Assembly (NCBI GenBank): GCA_002407845.1
Contig: DHPK01000030.1
Location: 1-29,616 of the forward strand
Direction of reading: 5' to 3'
Length of the DNA: 29,616 nucleotides
From: Leptolinea sp. UBA5366
GTDB lineage: Bacteria; Chloroflexota; Anaerolineae; Anaerolineales; Anaerolineaceae
Shown: positions 16,566 to 23,531 of the stretch, one piece after another
Layout: each line of letters begins with the position of its first letter
Numbering within the stretch: position 1 is the first letter of the stretch
Position numbers and translations under genes: made by a program
Notes under the pieces: model-generated
Database searches by the model: none
The model's input: the letters and a program-made list of their open reading frames with translations, nothing else
What the model was told of the DNA's origin: nothing

Positions 16566-17342
16566 TTATAAAAACGCATGGTCTAATGCATGCTGAGATG
16601 GACTGTCAAAATCGTCCGGAATTAATTCAATGGTGCGCTGGAATAATTCTCCGACGATGTTCCCCAAATTGGCAAGATTATCGGTCACTTCTGTCGCAGT
16701 CAATTCAGCTTCTATTCCGGCAGCGAAATTGGAAACGATCGCCACTGATGCGTAGCTCATTGCCAGTTCTCTTGCTAAAACACATTCTGGGAAGCCAGTC
16801 TGACCTACGAGATTTCCGCCCAGCATTCGGACCATATTGATCTCAGCTTTGGTTTCAAATCTTGGGCCGTTGAAACAACTGTAAACACCGCCCTCATGTA
16901 TCTTTAAACCAATATTTTCTGACGCCTGCCGAATATATTTTTTCGTCTCTTCGCAGTAAGGATCGGTGACAGTAATGTGCGCAAGTTTCCCATCGAGCGG
17001 ATAAAAAGTATATTTTCTGCCATAAGTGAAATCTAAGAATTGCTCGAGGAAAATAAAAGTTCCGGGTTTCCATTCTGTATTGAGCGATCCGCTGACAGAT
17101 GTTGCCAAGATAATTTTTACACCCTTCATATGAAGGGCATAAAGGTTGGCACGATAATTAATATCACTCGGCGCAATTGTGTGTTTTTTACCATGTCTGG
17201 AAATGAACACAATTTCTCGTCCGGCCAAATGTCCTGTTTCTACATCAACATTTCCGTAAGGAGTCTCAACAACCTCTTTTTGTGTTTCGCGGAGGTTTGG
17301 CAGTGAATAAAAACCTGTCCCTGTGATGATCCCAATTTTCAT
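16566..17342 (-). CDS. MTAP-family purine nucleoside phosphorylase
   Basis: Phosphorolysis of a purine nucleoside to base plus (5-substituted) ribose-1-phosphate, cytosolic. The 258 aa carry the family's phosphate and ribose motifs: MKIGIITGTGFYS, SRHGKKHTIAPSDINYRAN and GGVYSCFNGPRFETKAE. The base-specific region reads GQTGFPE (180-186) and VSNFAAGIE with Asn near 205. Adenine-specific MTA phosphorylases have Asp there (TDYD), while 6-oxopurine enzymes and methylthioinosine phosphorylases have Asn. So inosine/guanosine or MTI is more likely than MTA, by inference. ATG 17342 (MKIGII) with GGAG upstream is preferred over ATG 17354. It lies 75 bp after mtnA. Confidence 0.9.
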   Translation of the reverse strand: MKIGIITGTGFYSLPNLRETQKEVVETPYGNVDVETGHLAGREIVFISRHGKKHTIAPSDINYRANLYALHMKGVKIILATSVSGSLNTEWKPGTFIFLEQFLDFTYGRKYTFYPLDGKLAHITVTDPYCEETKKYIRQASENIGLKIHEGGVYSCFNGPRFETKAEINMVRMLGGNLVGQTGFPECVLARELAMSYASVAIVSNFAAGIEAELTATEVTDNLANLGNIVGELFQRTIELIPDDFDSPSQHALDHAFL

Positions 17343-17417
17343 TATCTTCTCCATTCAGATTCCTAATAAATTACTATTTTTTTTGTCATTCGAATGTAAA
17401 ATTAGTTCGCAACCACA

Positions 17418-18443
17418 TTATGAAAACAAAGCCTTAAAATTTTCCGTAAAAGGAGGATAGATTATTCCCTTTTCTGTGACAAAAGCTGTTATCAAATCAT
17501 TCGGCGTTACATCGAAAGCATAGTTTACAACATTTGCGTCCGGCATGGTCACATAAGTGCCATTCACTTTTCGGACTTCATCCGGATCACGGTTTTCGAT
17601 CTCAATTTCTGCTCCCGTCTCAATTCCCATGTCAATGGTCGAGAGCGGAGTTACCGCGTAAAACGGGACATTGAAATGTTTTGCAAGGATCGCAAGGCCA
17701 TAGACGCCAATTTTTGCGGCAGTGTCGCCATTTGCGGCGACGCGATCGACGCCGATAATCACCATGTCGGTTTTTCCTTGTGCAAATATCGCTGCAGCAT
17801 GGTTGTCAGTGATCAGCGTATAGGGCACACCTGCATTAGCAAGTTCCCAGGCGTTAAGCTTTGCACCTTGAAAGCGAGGACGAGTTTCGTCAGTGATGAC
17901 ATGAATTTTTTTACCTTGCTGGTGCGCGTAAATGACAGGAGCCATCGCAGTTCCTAAATCCACTGCACATAAGGGACCGCAATTGCAATGCGTGTGAATT
18001 TTTGCGCCATCAAAAATTAATTCATTACCATATTCGGCAAGTTTCTGATTAATAGATACATCATCATCTGCCATTCGTTGAGCCTCAATCAACATTTTCT
18101 CTGCGAGATCGTTGTCGTGCATATGGGCATCAGCAAACGCCATCATATGATTCAGAGCCCAGAAAAGGTTTACCGCTGTCGGCCTTGTTGCACCGAGCAG
18201 ATCTTTTGCCTTTTGTAAATCAATCCGCAATCCAGCCTCATCTTTGGCTGGCGACTGCATGGCTGCCAGAGCCATTCCAAACGCTGCAGTCACCCCGATT
18301 GCTGGAGCACCCCGCACTTCCATTGTTGAAATTGCTTTTGCAATCCGGTTCAGATCGGTTGTTTTAATCAGTTCAAACTTTTGCGGAATTTTAGTCTGAT
18401 CAATTAAAACTAGTTGGTCATCCTCATAAGATACAGTGCGCAT
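17418..18443 (-). CDS. mtnA: Methylthioribose-1-phosphate isomerase (MtnA family)
   Basis: Aldose-1-phosphate to ketose-1-phosphate isomerase of the eIF2B-like family; the classical step is MTR-1-P to MTRu-1-P in methionine salvage. The 341 aa show MEVRGAPAIGVTAAFG near the N-terminus, the catalytic Cys in THCNCG (C153), HVITDETRPRFQGAKLNAWE, and the catalytic Asp in GVDRVAANGD (D233). The start is ATG at 18443, one base past the gntR stop (TAA ATG), with AGGAGG inside gntR. The neighbouring phosphorylase would supply its substrate. No MTR kinase, aldolase or other mtn gene is in the window. It may act on a 5-deoxyribose- or ribose-1-phosphate instead; sequence cannot tell. Confidence 0.93.
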   Translation of the reverse strand: MRTVSYEDDQLVLIDQTKIPQKFELIKTTDLNRIAKAISTMEVRGAPAIGVTAAFGMALAAMQSPAKDEAGLRIDLQKAKDLLGATRPTAVNLFWALNHMMAFADAHMHDNDLAEKMLIEAQRMADDDVSINQKLAEYGNELIFDGAKIHTHCNCGPLCAVDLGTAMAPVIYAHQQGKKIHVITDETRPRFQGAKLNAWELANAGVPYTLITDNHAAAIFAQGKTDMVIIGVDRVAANGDTAAKIGVYGLAILAKHFNVPFYAVTPLSTIDMGIETGAEIEIENRDPDEVRKVNGTYVTMPDANVVNYAFDVTPNDLITAFVTEKGIIYPPFTENFKALFS

Positions 18444-19223
18444 TTAATTCTTTTCCTCCTGGATATATTTTTTTCCTATTGGATCTACCAAGCGATAACG
18501 ATTGACTTTAAAAGAAAGCTTTTTCAAATTAAAGAAATCGCTTGAAACGACCAATAACTTATTTTCAGCGGAATATTGATAACGGCGTAATTTAAAAATC
18601 GGATCTGATGGAGTAATATGTAGTTTTTTCGCGATATTCGCGTCTGGAAAAACAATTTCAATTTCGTTTTCGAAGTATACCGGACTCACTCCACAGTATT
18701 CGTCAAGAAAATCAAACAACGATTCGCTATGCTTATGAATCTTAATTTCATCTGGAGAGTCGATTAATCCTGGCGCGAGAAATGCGATAGAAACAGCAAA
18801 TAATTCCTCATCAGCTGTTCTTGTTCGTTCAAGGCAGATGCAATCTTGAATTTCGCCATAAACCCCAGAGAATTCCTCAAGGAGCGGCCGCCATTCGAGA
18901 TGAACTTCTAATGTCCCCGGCTTTTTCCCCATTCCAAGGATCATTTCCGTAATACTTGTTTCCATTTCAACATTAGTCTTGTATTCATCGGGATTCGAGC
19001 ATAAATAAGTGCCGGAACCCTGAACCTGTTTCAGGATCCCGCGGGCTTCTAATTGCGCAATTGACTCCCTTAATGAGGTGCGGCTGACATTCATTTGGCG
19101 GACGATTTCTGATTGAGAAGGCAGTCTGTCTCCTTCTTTCAGCCCAGTGCTGAGGATATAGCTGATTAATGCCTCTTGAATTGATTGGTTCAGATTTCGA
19201 TGTTGGAATGGCTGGAATTGCAT
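18444..19223 (-). CDS. GntR-family regulator (UTRA type)
   Basis: A 259-aa repressor or activator with an N-terminal winged helix (about 10-78: GDRLPSQSEIVRQMNVSRTS, then LRESIAQLEARGILKQVQGSGTYL) and a C-terminal ligand-binding domain of the HutC/UTRA kind (about 95-250, ending FKLRRYQYSAENKLLVVSSD). It is first in the nine-gene operon, so it probably senses the imported nucleoside or a breakdown product and controls its own promoter. ATG 19223 has GAGGA 7 bases upstream. A perfect palindrome over the promoter (19266-19282) is the likely operator. Confidence 0.93.
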   Translation of the reverse strand: MQFQPFQHRNLNQSIQEALISYILSTGLKEGDRLPSQSEIVRQMNVSRTSLRESIAQLEARGILKQVQGSGTYLCSNPDEYKTNVEMETSITEMILGMGKKPGTLEVHLEWRPLLEEFSGVYGEIQDCICLERTRTADEELFAVSIAFLAPGLIDSPDEIKIHKHSESLFDFLDEYCGVSPVYFENEIEIVFPDANIAKKLHITPSDPIFKLRRYQYSAENKLLVVSSDFFNLKKLSFKVNRYRLVDPIGKKYIQEEKN

Positions 19224-19265
19224 GTCGGAATCCTCAGTTAAGTTATATGTTGTATGATGACTTAT

Positions 19266-19305
19266 GTATTATTTTATAATACCATTTTGGGATTGCAAGT
19301 GACAA
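19266..19305 (-). promoter_or_regulatory. Promoter of the salvage operon with palindromic operator
   Basis: On the minus strand TTGTCA (near 19300) is followed after 18 bases by TATTAT, near 19278. GTATTAT-TTT-ATAATAC (19266-19282) is a perfect 7+7 palindrome over the -10, well placed for repression by the GntR protein encoded 43 bases downstream. A second weaker pair, TAAGT/ACTTA, lies between it and the start codon. Confidence 0.5.
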
Positions 19306-19321
19306 AATATATAAAAAGACT

Positions 19322-19470
19322 GTTTAATGTCATGTGATTAAACGGTATTTTAATGAAAGTTGGAGTTATATGAATTTTAATGTTTCTTTACTGCGCTGCC
19401 AGCATTATTTCTTGGTGTGAGAAGAAGGGCACCGTCAGGATGTGAGACACGGTGTTTAATTTCACATCCT
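19322..19470. other. Gene-free stretch with hairpins
   Basis: No coding frame looks real. GTTTAAT (19322-19328) pairs perfectly with ATTAAAC (19337-19343). AGGATGTGA (19437-19445) pairs with TCACATCCT (19462-19470), with the internal pair ACAC/GTGT extending the stem. The second could end transcripts from the trs-type cluster, but it has no T-run. Confidence 0.45.
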
Positions 19471-19472
19471 AT

Positions 19473-19541
19473 TTGCAGAGGGCGACGGAAGAAGGTCACT
19501 AGTTTATTCAAGCTTCCTGGTATTTCAATCCACGCCTTCTA
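19473..19541 (-). CRISPR. Type I-C CRISPR relic: half repeat, 35-nt spacer, half repeat
   Basis: On the minus strand TAGAAGGCGTGGATTGAAAT (19541-19522) matches the last 20 bases of the array repeat at positions 1-2252 with one mismatch. A 35-base segment (19521-19487) follows, then GTCGCCCTCTGCAA (19486-19473), which matches the first 14 repeat bases with one mismatch. Order, orientation and spacing are those of one repeat-spacer-repeat unit with both outer halves lost. It is 17 kb from, and opposite in strand to, the main array. Confidence 0.85.
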
Positions 19542-19615
19542 CAGTTGATATTTTATATGGTGTTTAGACAACTGACAGTCATGAAGTACTGATACCATCT
19601 ACGGGAGTAGAAATT
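19538..19615 (-). CRISPR. Cas12a (type V-A)-like repeat, 27-nt spacer and degenerate repeat
   Basis: On the minus strand AATTTCTACTCCCGTAGAT (19615-19597) has the conserved 3' half of Cas12a repeats: AATTTCTAC, a short loop and GTAGAT, with stem TCTAC/GTAGA. After 27 bases (19596-19570, a normal Cas12a spacer length) comes GTCTAAAC, a typical V-A repeat beginning. A decayed middle (AATATCAACTG) and TAGA follow at 19538. That TAGA is also the first four bases of the adjoining I-C half repeat. The 5' half of the first repeat is not clear. No cas12a gene is in the window. Confidence 0.6.
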
Positions 19616-19655
19616 TAGCTTATTTTACCACGTAAACAGCTCGTCTTTCGTACTC

Positions 19656-20975
19656 TTACCGAATTTCAGCACTCTTAAACTGAACACGCTTTTTCGCCAG
19701 TGAGAACGCAGAATGCGGAAAACCGCTCTTCACAGTGATAACGATCGGATCAGTCGTCTGAATCGATTGTGCCAGAGAATCCCTGACCTCATTCAGCGTC
19801 CTTGCTGATGAGCTTTCATCAAGATACAGCTCAAGCCCGAAGCGTCCTTCCTCTTGATAAGCGTCATACCCATTCACACAAGGAAACTGAAACAGCAGCT
19901 GGTCAAGCCTCGGGATGCTGAGCGAAAGCTCCAATGAATCGACCCGCTCCGGAATCCCGTCCAACCGCCGCAGCACTGTCCCGCAGGCACATGGCTCATC
20001 AACAAAGCGCGATACATCCCCCGTCCGGCAGCGGATCAGCGGCATGCCATCCCGCCGCAAGGTTGTGATAACCACTTCACCCCAATCGCCCGCAGCAGCC
20101 GGCTGCCCTGACGGGTCAACCACTTCATAATAGAAATCAGCTTCCCTGAGGTGGAACCCGTCTTTCGCTGAACACTCAATCCCTGCGCCGTACCCGCATT
20201 CGGTCATGCCATAATGGTCGAGCACCTGACAGTCCCAACCGCGTTCAATCGCCTGCCGCAGCGCCGGTGCGGCATAATCTGATGAGAGCAGAATTGTGCG
20301 GACCGGGCAGTGTCCCAGACGCAGCTGCGTCCAATTTTTCATGAGAGTGTAAATCTGTTTGGGCGCACCGACCAGCGTCTCAATCTGTTTTTCCTGAATC
20401 AGCTGATTGACTGGCATGGGATTTTCGAACATCCCCAGCGGGACAGGAATCGCTCCCAAATTCGTGACTGCAGTTTTCAGCAGGCTGCCGATGCTGTGAG
20501 GACGCTGATGCGGAAAGAGAATCAGGCACTGCCAGCCGGGAGCTAAAAGGGTTGACATTCCGGTTTGAAAATAACGGACTGTCTGCTGCATTTCGGCAGC
20601 AGTGAAAAACAAACGCTTGGAGCGGCTGATTGTGCCGGACGTATTAAGTGTCACCACCCGCGCAATCTCACTCTGAGAGCAGCAGAGCAACTGCAGTGCG
20701 TTTTGCGCCAGCTCCACCTGAGTGGTCAATGGCACGTTCGTGAATTCGGTCAGAGATCGGATGGGTAAATGATCTTTTATAAATCCGATTTTTTCATGAT
20801 AAAACGGGCTGTTTTCCAGGCAATGGGCGACCGTTTGATTGATACGCTGCAGCTGCCAATCCGCAAGTTTTTCGCGCGTCAGCGTTCCTGCCGCCAGCCC
20901 GAGCGTCTCTTCGATCTCAGCCTGCAGCGGTGTGATCCCGCGCGGCAGCAGCTTATCGATAGAGCGCTGTTCCAT
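19656..20975 (-). CDS. PaaK-like AMP-dependent CoA ligase (DVU_1553 type)
   Basis: A 439-aa adenylate-forming enzyme of the phenylacetate-CoA ligase family, expected to activate a carboxylic acid via acyl-AMP. It has NTSGTISRSKR (111-121) at the P-loop position, where TSGTTGxPK is usual, so this loop is altered. It then has LDHYGMTECGYG (A5 motif), IRCRTGD (A7) and a C-terminal lid domain with SLAKKRVQF. It is last in the seven-gene cluster, overlaps the radical SAM gene by 23 bases, and matches the gene I recall as DVU_1553 in the same order in Desulfovibrio. The ATG at 20975 has only a weak GGGATGG. Its acid substrate is unknown. Confidence 0.88.
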   Translation of the reverse strand: MEQRSIDKLLPRGITPLQAEIEETLGLAAGTLTREKLADWQLQRINQTVAHCLENSPFYHEKIGFIKDHLPIRSLTEFTNVPLTTQVELAQNALQLLCCSQSEIARVVTLNTSGTISRSKRLFFTAAEMQQTVRYFQTGMSTLLAPGWQCLILFPHQRPHSIGSLLKTAVTNLGAIPVPLGMFENPMPVNQLIQEKQIETLVGAPKQIYTLMKNWTQLRLGHCPVRTILLSSDYAAPALRQAIERGWDCQVLDHYGMTECGYGAGIECSAKDGFHLREADFYYEVVDPSGQPAAAGDWGEVVITTLRRDGMPLIRCRTGDVSRFVDEPCACGTVLRRLDGIPERVDSLELSLSIPRLDQLLFQFPCVNGYDAYQEEGRFGLELYLDESSSARTLNEVRDSLAQSIQTTDPIVITVKSGFPHSAFSLAKKRVQFKSAEIR

Positions 20976-22281
20976 CCATCCCTGTCAGGTTATAAGCGCA
21001 AAAAGGAATGGGCTTCCCCTCCCGGTTTGCGATCATAATACAGCAGCGCTGCAGCCGGTCGATATCAAGCGTCCAGCTATCCTGAAACGCCATCCCGGAC
21101 AGTGTGAACTGCCGCCGCTGGCGTTCCTTGAGGTAATCCTCCCAGGCAGAAAAGGGATTGGAATCAATCGGTTCCTCTTTTTCCGGATTTAGCGTCCAAT
21201 TTCTGGCAACGAACTGTCTGCGTTTTTGACTGGGATCTCCGCCTGTTTTGCACGAACAGGCGCTTTCTGGCGCGCTGCTCGGTGTCAACTCGCCGGAAGC
21301 ATCGACTAAGTAATTCGACTGAAAACCGCATCGGGCATGCTGCACGGTGCACGGTTTGAATTCGTCTTCCTGCAGCAAGCCGCCAGATTGATCGACCAGC
21401 CGGTGAATCACTTCGGGCAGTGTGATGCGCTGAGCATTATCCGGCTGTTCGCCAAAGCGTCCCATGTAGCAAATCGGCTGAATATGAATTCCGCGCACGA
21501 CAGGTACACGCGCCAGCGCGAACCGCAGAATATTCCCCAAATTGCCGTCATTCACTCCCGGCACGACGGTCGGCACCAGCACCACGCCGATGCCTGCCTC
21601 TGCGCAGCGTTCGACTGCACGCTGCTTGACCTCGATTAAGTCACGGCCGCGGATCGTCCGATAGATCGCATCCTCCGTCCCATCAAATTGCAGATAAACG
21701 ACTGACAATCCGGCTTCAACCAGCGACTCGAGGTAACCAGCCTGTTGAGCGATGAGAATGCCGTTGGTGTTCAGCTGGAAGAAAGGGAAGCCGAGCGAAC
21801 GCCCGATGCGAATGATCTCGGGCAAATCTTCCCGAACGGTGGGCTCGCCGCCTGAAAGCTGGATGTTAAACGGTCCGCCAGCAGCCATCAGCCGCTCATA
21901 CCAGCGTTTTATTTCAGCTAATGACGGGTCGGCTTTATTCTTCGATCCGGATGAGGCATAGCAAATCGGGCAGAGAAAGTTGCAGCGATCAGTCACTTCC
22001 AGCAGCACGCAGCATGGCAGATGCATATGCGAATCACAGACAGCGCAGGCCTGCGGGCAGTCCGCCTGAACAGGCGCTGAATTGCCCTCCTGCCCTTTTA
22101 ACGAGTGCCAATCATCAAATGATGGAGTACCACGCCAGACGACAGTTGAAAAAGCGCCATGGATCTGACAGGTTTTCTCAAGGTAAACATCCCCGCTGGC
22201 ATGCCGGCGGTATTCGGCACCAATTTTTTCAAGGCAGACCGGGCAGACGCTGACTGTCTTTGACACGAATTCAGAAGTCAT
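20953..22281 (-). CDS. trsS: Radical SAM protein, TrsS type
   Basis: A 442-aa radical SAM enzyme. An N-terminal zinc-ribbon-like part (CPVC at 13-16, further Cys at 38, 75, 79 and 82) precedes the SAM-binding [4Fe-4S] motif CNFLCPIC (C100, C104, C107). It then has NIQLSGGEPTVREDL and the barrel segment GFPFFQLNTNGIL. The C-terminal part ends in RLQRCC and PFCAYNLTGMDG, a family hallmark. Some relatives carry selenocysteine and I recall the name radical SAM (seleno)protein TrsS; this copy uses Cys only. The frame opens at TTG 22314, but ATG 22281 (MTSEFVSKT) overlaps the previous gene by only 11 bases and is preferred. The reaction is unknown; the methyltransferase and CoA ligase neighbours suggest a modification pathway. 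Confidence 0.9.
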   Translation of the reverse strand: MTSEFVSKTVSVCPVCLEKIGAEYRRHASGDVYLEKTCQIHGAFSTVVWRGTPSFDDWHSLKGQEGNSAPVQADCPQACAVCDSHMHLPCCVLLEVTDRCNFLCPICYASSGSKNKADPSLAEIKRWYERLMAAGGPFNIQLSGGEPTVREDLPEIIRIGRSLGFPFFQLNTNGILIAQQAGYLESLVEAGLSVVYLQFDGTEDAIYRTIRGRDLIEVKQRAVERCAEAGIGVVLVPTVVPGVNDGNLGNILRFALARVPVVRGIHIQPICYMGRFGEQPDNAQRITLPEVIHRLVDQSGGLLQEDEFKPCTVQHARCGFQSNYLVDASGELTPSSAPESACSCKTGGDPSQKRRQFVARNWTLNPEKEEPIDSNPFSAWEDYLKERQRRQFTLSGMAFQDSWTLDIDRLQRCCIMIANREGKPIPFCAYNLTGMDGTALYR

Positions 22282-22711
22282 TTTCACTGCCGGCAAGGTC
22301 AAAGCCATTTTCAACCAGTATTTCTTTCAGAAATTGAATTGTAGAACGGATGATTTCTCCGCAGTGCTGCACATTGAAAGTGCCATTTCTGCCTTCTAAA
22401 ATCGTTACACAGCGGTTGCTGCCATTCTGCTCAAGGAACCATTTCAAAGTGTCTTCGATCATGAACATCAATTCCGGTTCGTTTTCGATTTCTTCCGATC
22501 CTTTACCGGCATAAAGACCCAGCACCGCAACAGCTCCGACCAGAACACCGCAAGTATCTCCAGTCCAGCCCATTCCGCCGGCAAACCCGCTCATCGACCG
22601 GATCAATTCTGGATTTTCTTTTCCCTGCAGATCCAGAAAAGTCTGCACGACCATCTGGGCACAAGTGAATCCCTGCCGCCCGTAGGTTAATATCTCATCC
22701 ATTTCAGTCAT
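22271..22711 (-). CDS. C-GCAxxG-C-C family protein (DVU_1555 type)
   Basis: A 146-aa soluble protein with the conserved cysteine/glycine set that names the family: C17 in GFTCAQ, GGMGWTGDTCG with C54, C101 in NRCVTIL and C117 in QHCGEI. Such proteins are presumed to be redox-active or metal-binding, and they often neighbour molybdenum or selenium enzymes. It overlaps the methyltransferase stop by four bases (ATGA), so translation is coupled. By position it corresponds to DVU_1555 of the Desulfovibrio cluster. No catalytic role is established. Confidence 0.9.
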   Translation of the reverse strand: MTEMDEILTYGRQGFTCAQMVVQTFLDLQGKENPELIRSMSGFAGGMGWTGDTCGVLVGAVAVLGLYAGKGSEEIENEPELMFMIEDTLKWFLEQNGSNRCVTILEGRNGTFNVQHCGEIIRSTIQFLKEILVENGFDLAGSENDF

Positions 22712-23310
22712 GAAAAATCCTTTTTCAGCGATCTGGCGCTCAGAGAAAAATAGCGCCAGCCGGATGTTTTTTCCCTGCTTTGGCAGTGGTTTTCCTCATT
22801 TTCCCAAAGCCATTTCAACCGTGCGCTTTGGAGTTTTGCGGTTTGATCCTGCCAGTTGATCAGCTTGAATCCGCAGGATTCAATTTCGTTCAAAATTTCT
22901 GTTTTTGACCGCACCGATCCCGCGCGATCGCTGGCAGTTTCTGCCAGGTACAGATCATTGACTAACAGCATGCCAGCTGGCTTGAGAACGCGATAACAGC
23001 TTTGGAGCACAGCCTGCAAATCCGACAGCGACCGAAACACGCATTCCATCAGGCAGGCATCCGCACACGCCGTTCCGAATGGCAAGCTGGCGATGTCCGC
23101 CTGAACAATCATCGAGTTTAAACCCGGTTTCGTCCGCGGTTCCCTATCCACACCAACAGCGCGATACCCGGATTCAGCCAGCATTTGACTTGAAGCTCCG
23201 ATCCCGCACCCCAGATCAAGGATCAGACTGTCTGGAGTCAACCCGGCTGACTGGATCAGCTCTTGGGTCAATTCCAACCCGCCCGGGTGGCAATCCATCT
23301 GCCAGCCCAT
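22708..23310 (-). CDS. SAM-dependent methyltransferase (DVU_1556 type)
   Basis: A 200-aa class I methyltransferase. Motif I is LILDLGCGIGASSQ (29-42), then an acidic residue in VGVDRE, motif IV near DACLMECVFRSL, and YRVLKPAGMLLVNDLY as motif VI. This family appears in the same order beside the radical SAM protein in the Desulfovibrio cluster (DVU_1556; I recall TrsM as its name). ATG at 23310 lies 5 bases after the redox-protein stop, with GGAAG some distance upstream. The methyl acceptor is unknown: a small molecule, an iron-sulfur partner or the molybdopterin ligand are all possible. Confidence 0.9.
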   Translation of the reverse strand: MGWQMDCHPGGLELTQELIQSAGLTPDSLILDLGCGIGASSQMLAESGYRAVGVDREPRTKPGLNSMIVQADIASLPFGTACADACLMECVFRSLSDLQAVLQSCYRVLKPAGMLLVNDLYLAETASDRAGSVRSKTEILNEIESCGFKLINWQDQTAKLQSARLKWLWENEENHCQSREKTSGWRYFSLSARSLKKDFS

Positions 23311-23315
23311 ATATC

Positions 23316-23531
23316 TTATTTATCTTCCATTTCGCGTTCGATTTCGTTCATTTTTCGAATCGCGAGCGATTCAGGGATGAACACTTGACCGCAGACCTTG
23401 CAGACCGGCAGCTCGACCGGAAACGACCCTTCCATATAGGAGACGACCACTTCTTTCAACTCAAGATCGCTGTCGCATTTCGCGCAATGCCATCCCTGAA
23501 AATCATTTTCATCCACATATTGAGCCATCAT
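23316..23531 (-). CDS. Small CxxC redox/zinc-ribbon protein (DVU_1557 type)
   Basis: A 71-aa soluble protein with two CxxC pairs, WHCAKCDSDLE and VCKVCGQVF, spaced like a rubredoxin-like or zinc-ribbon site, and an acidic helical tail (IRKMNEIEREMEDK). It may carry electrons or bind a metal for its neighbours. ATG at 23531 has AAGGAG 6 bases upstream and overlaps the stop of the dicluster gene (ATGA). By order it matches DVU_1557. Confidence 0.88.
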   Translation of the reverse strand: MMAQYVDENDFQGWHCAKCDSDLELKEVVVSYMEGSFPVELPVCKVCGQVFIPESLAIRKMNEIEREMEDK

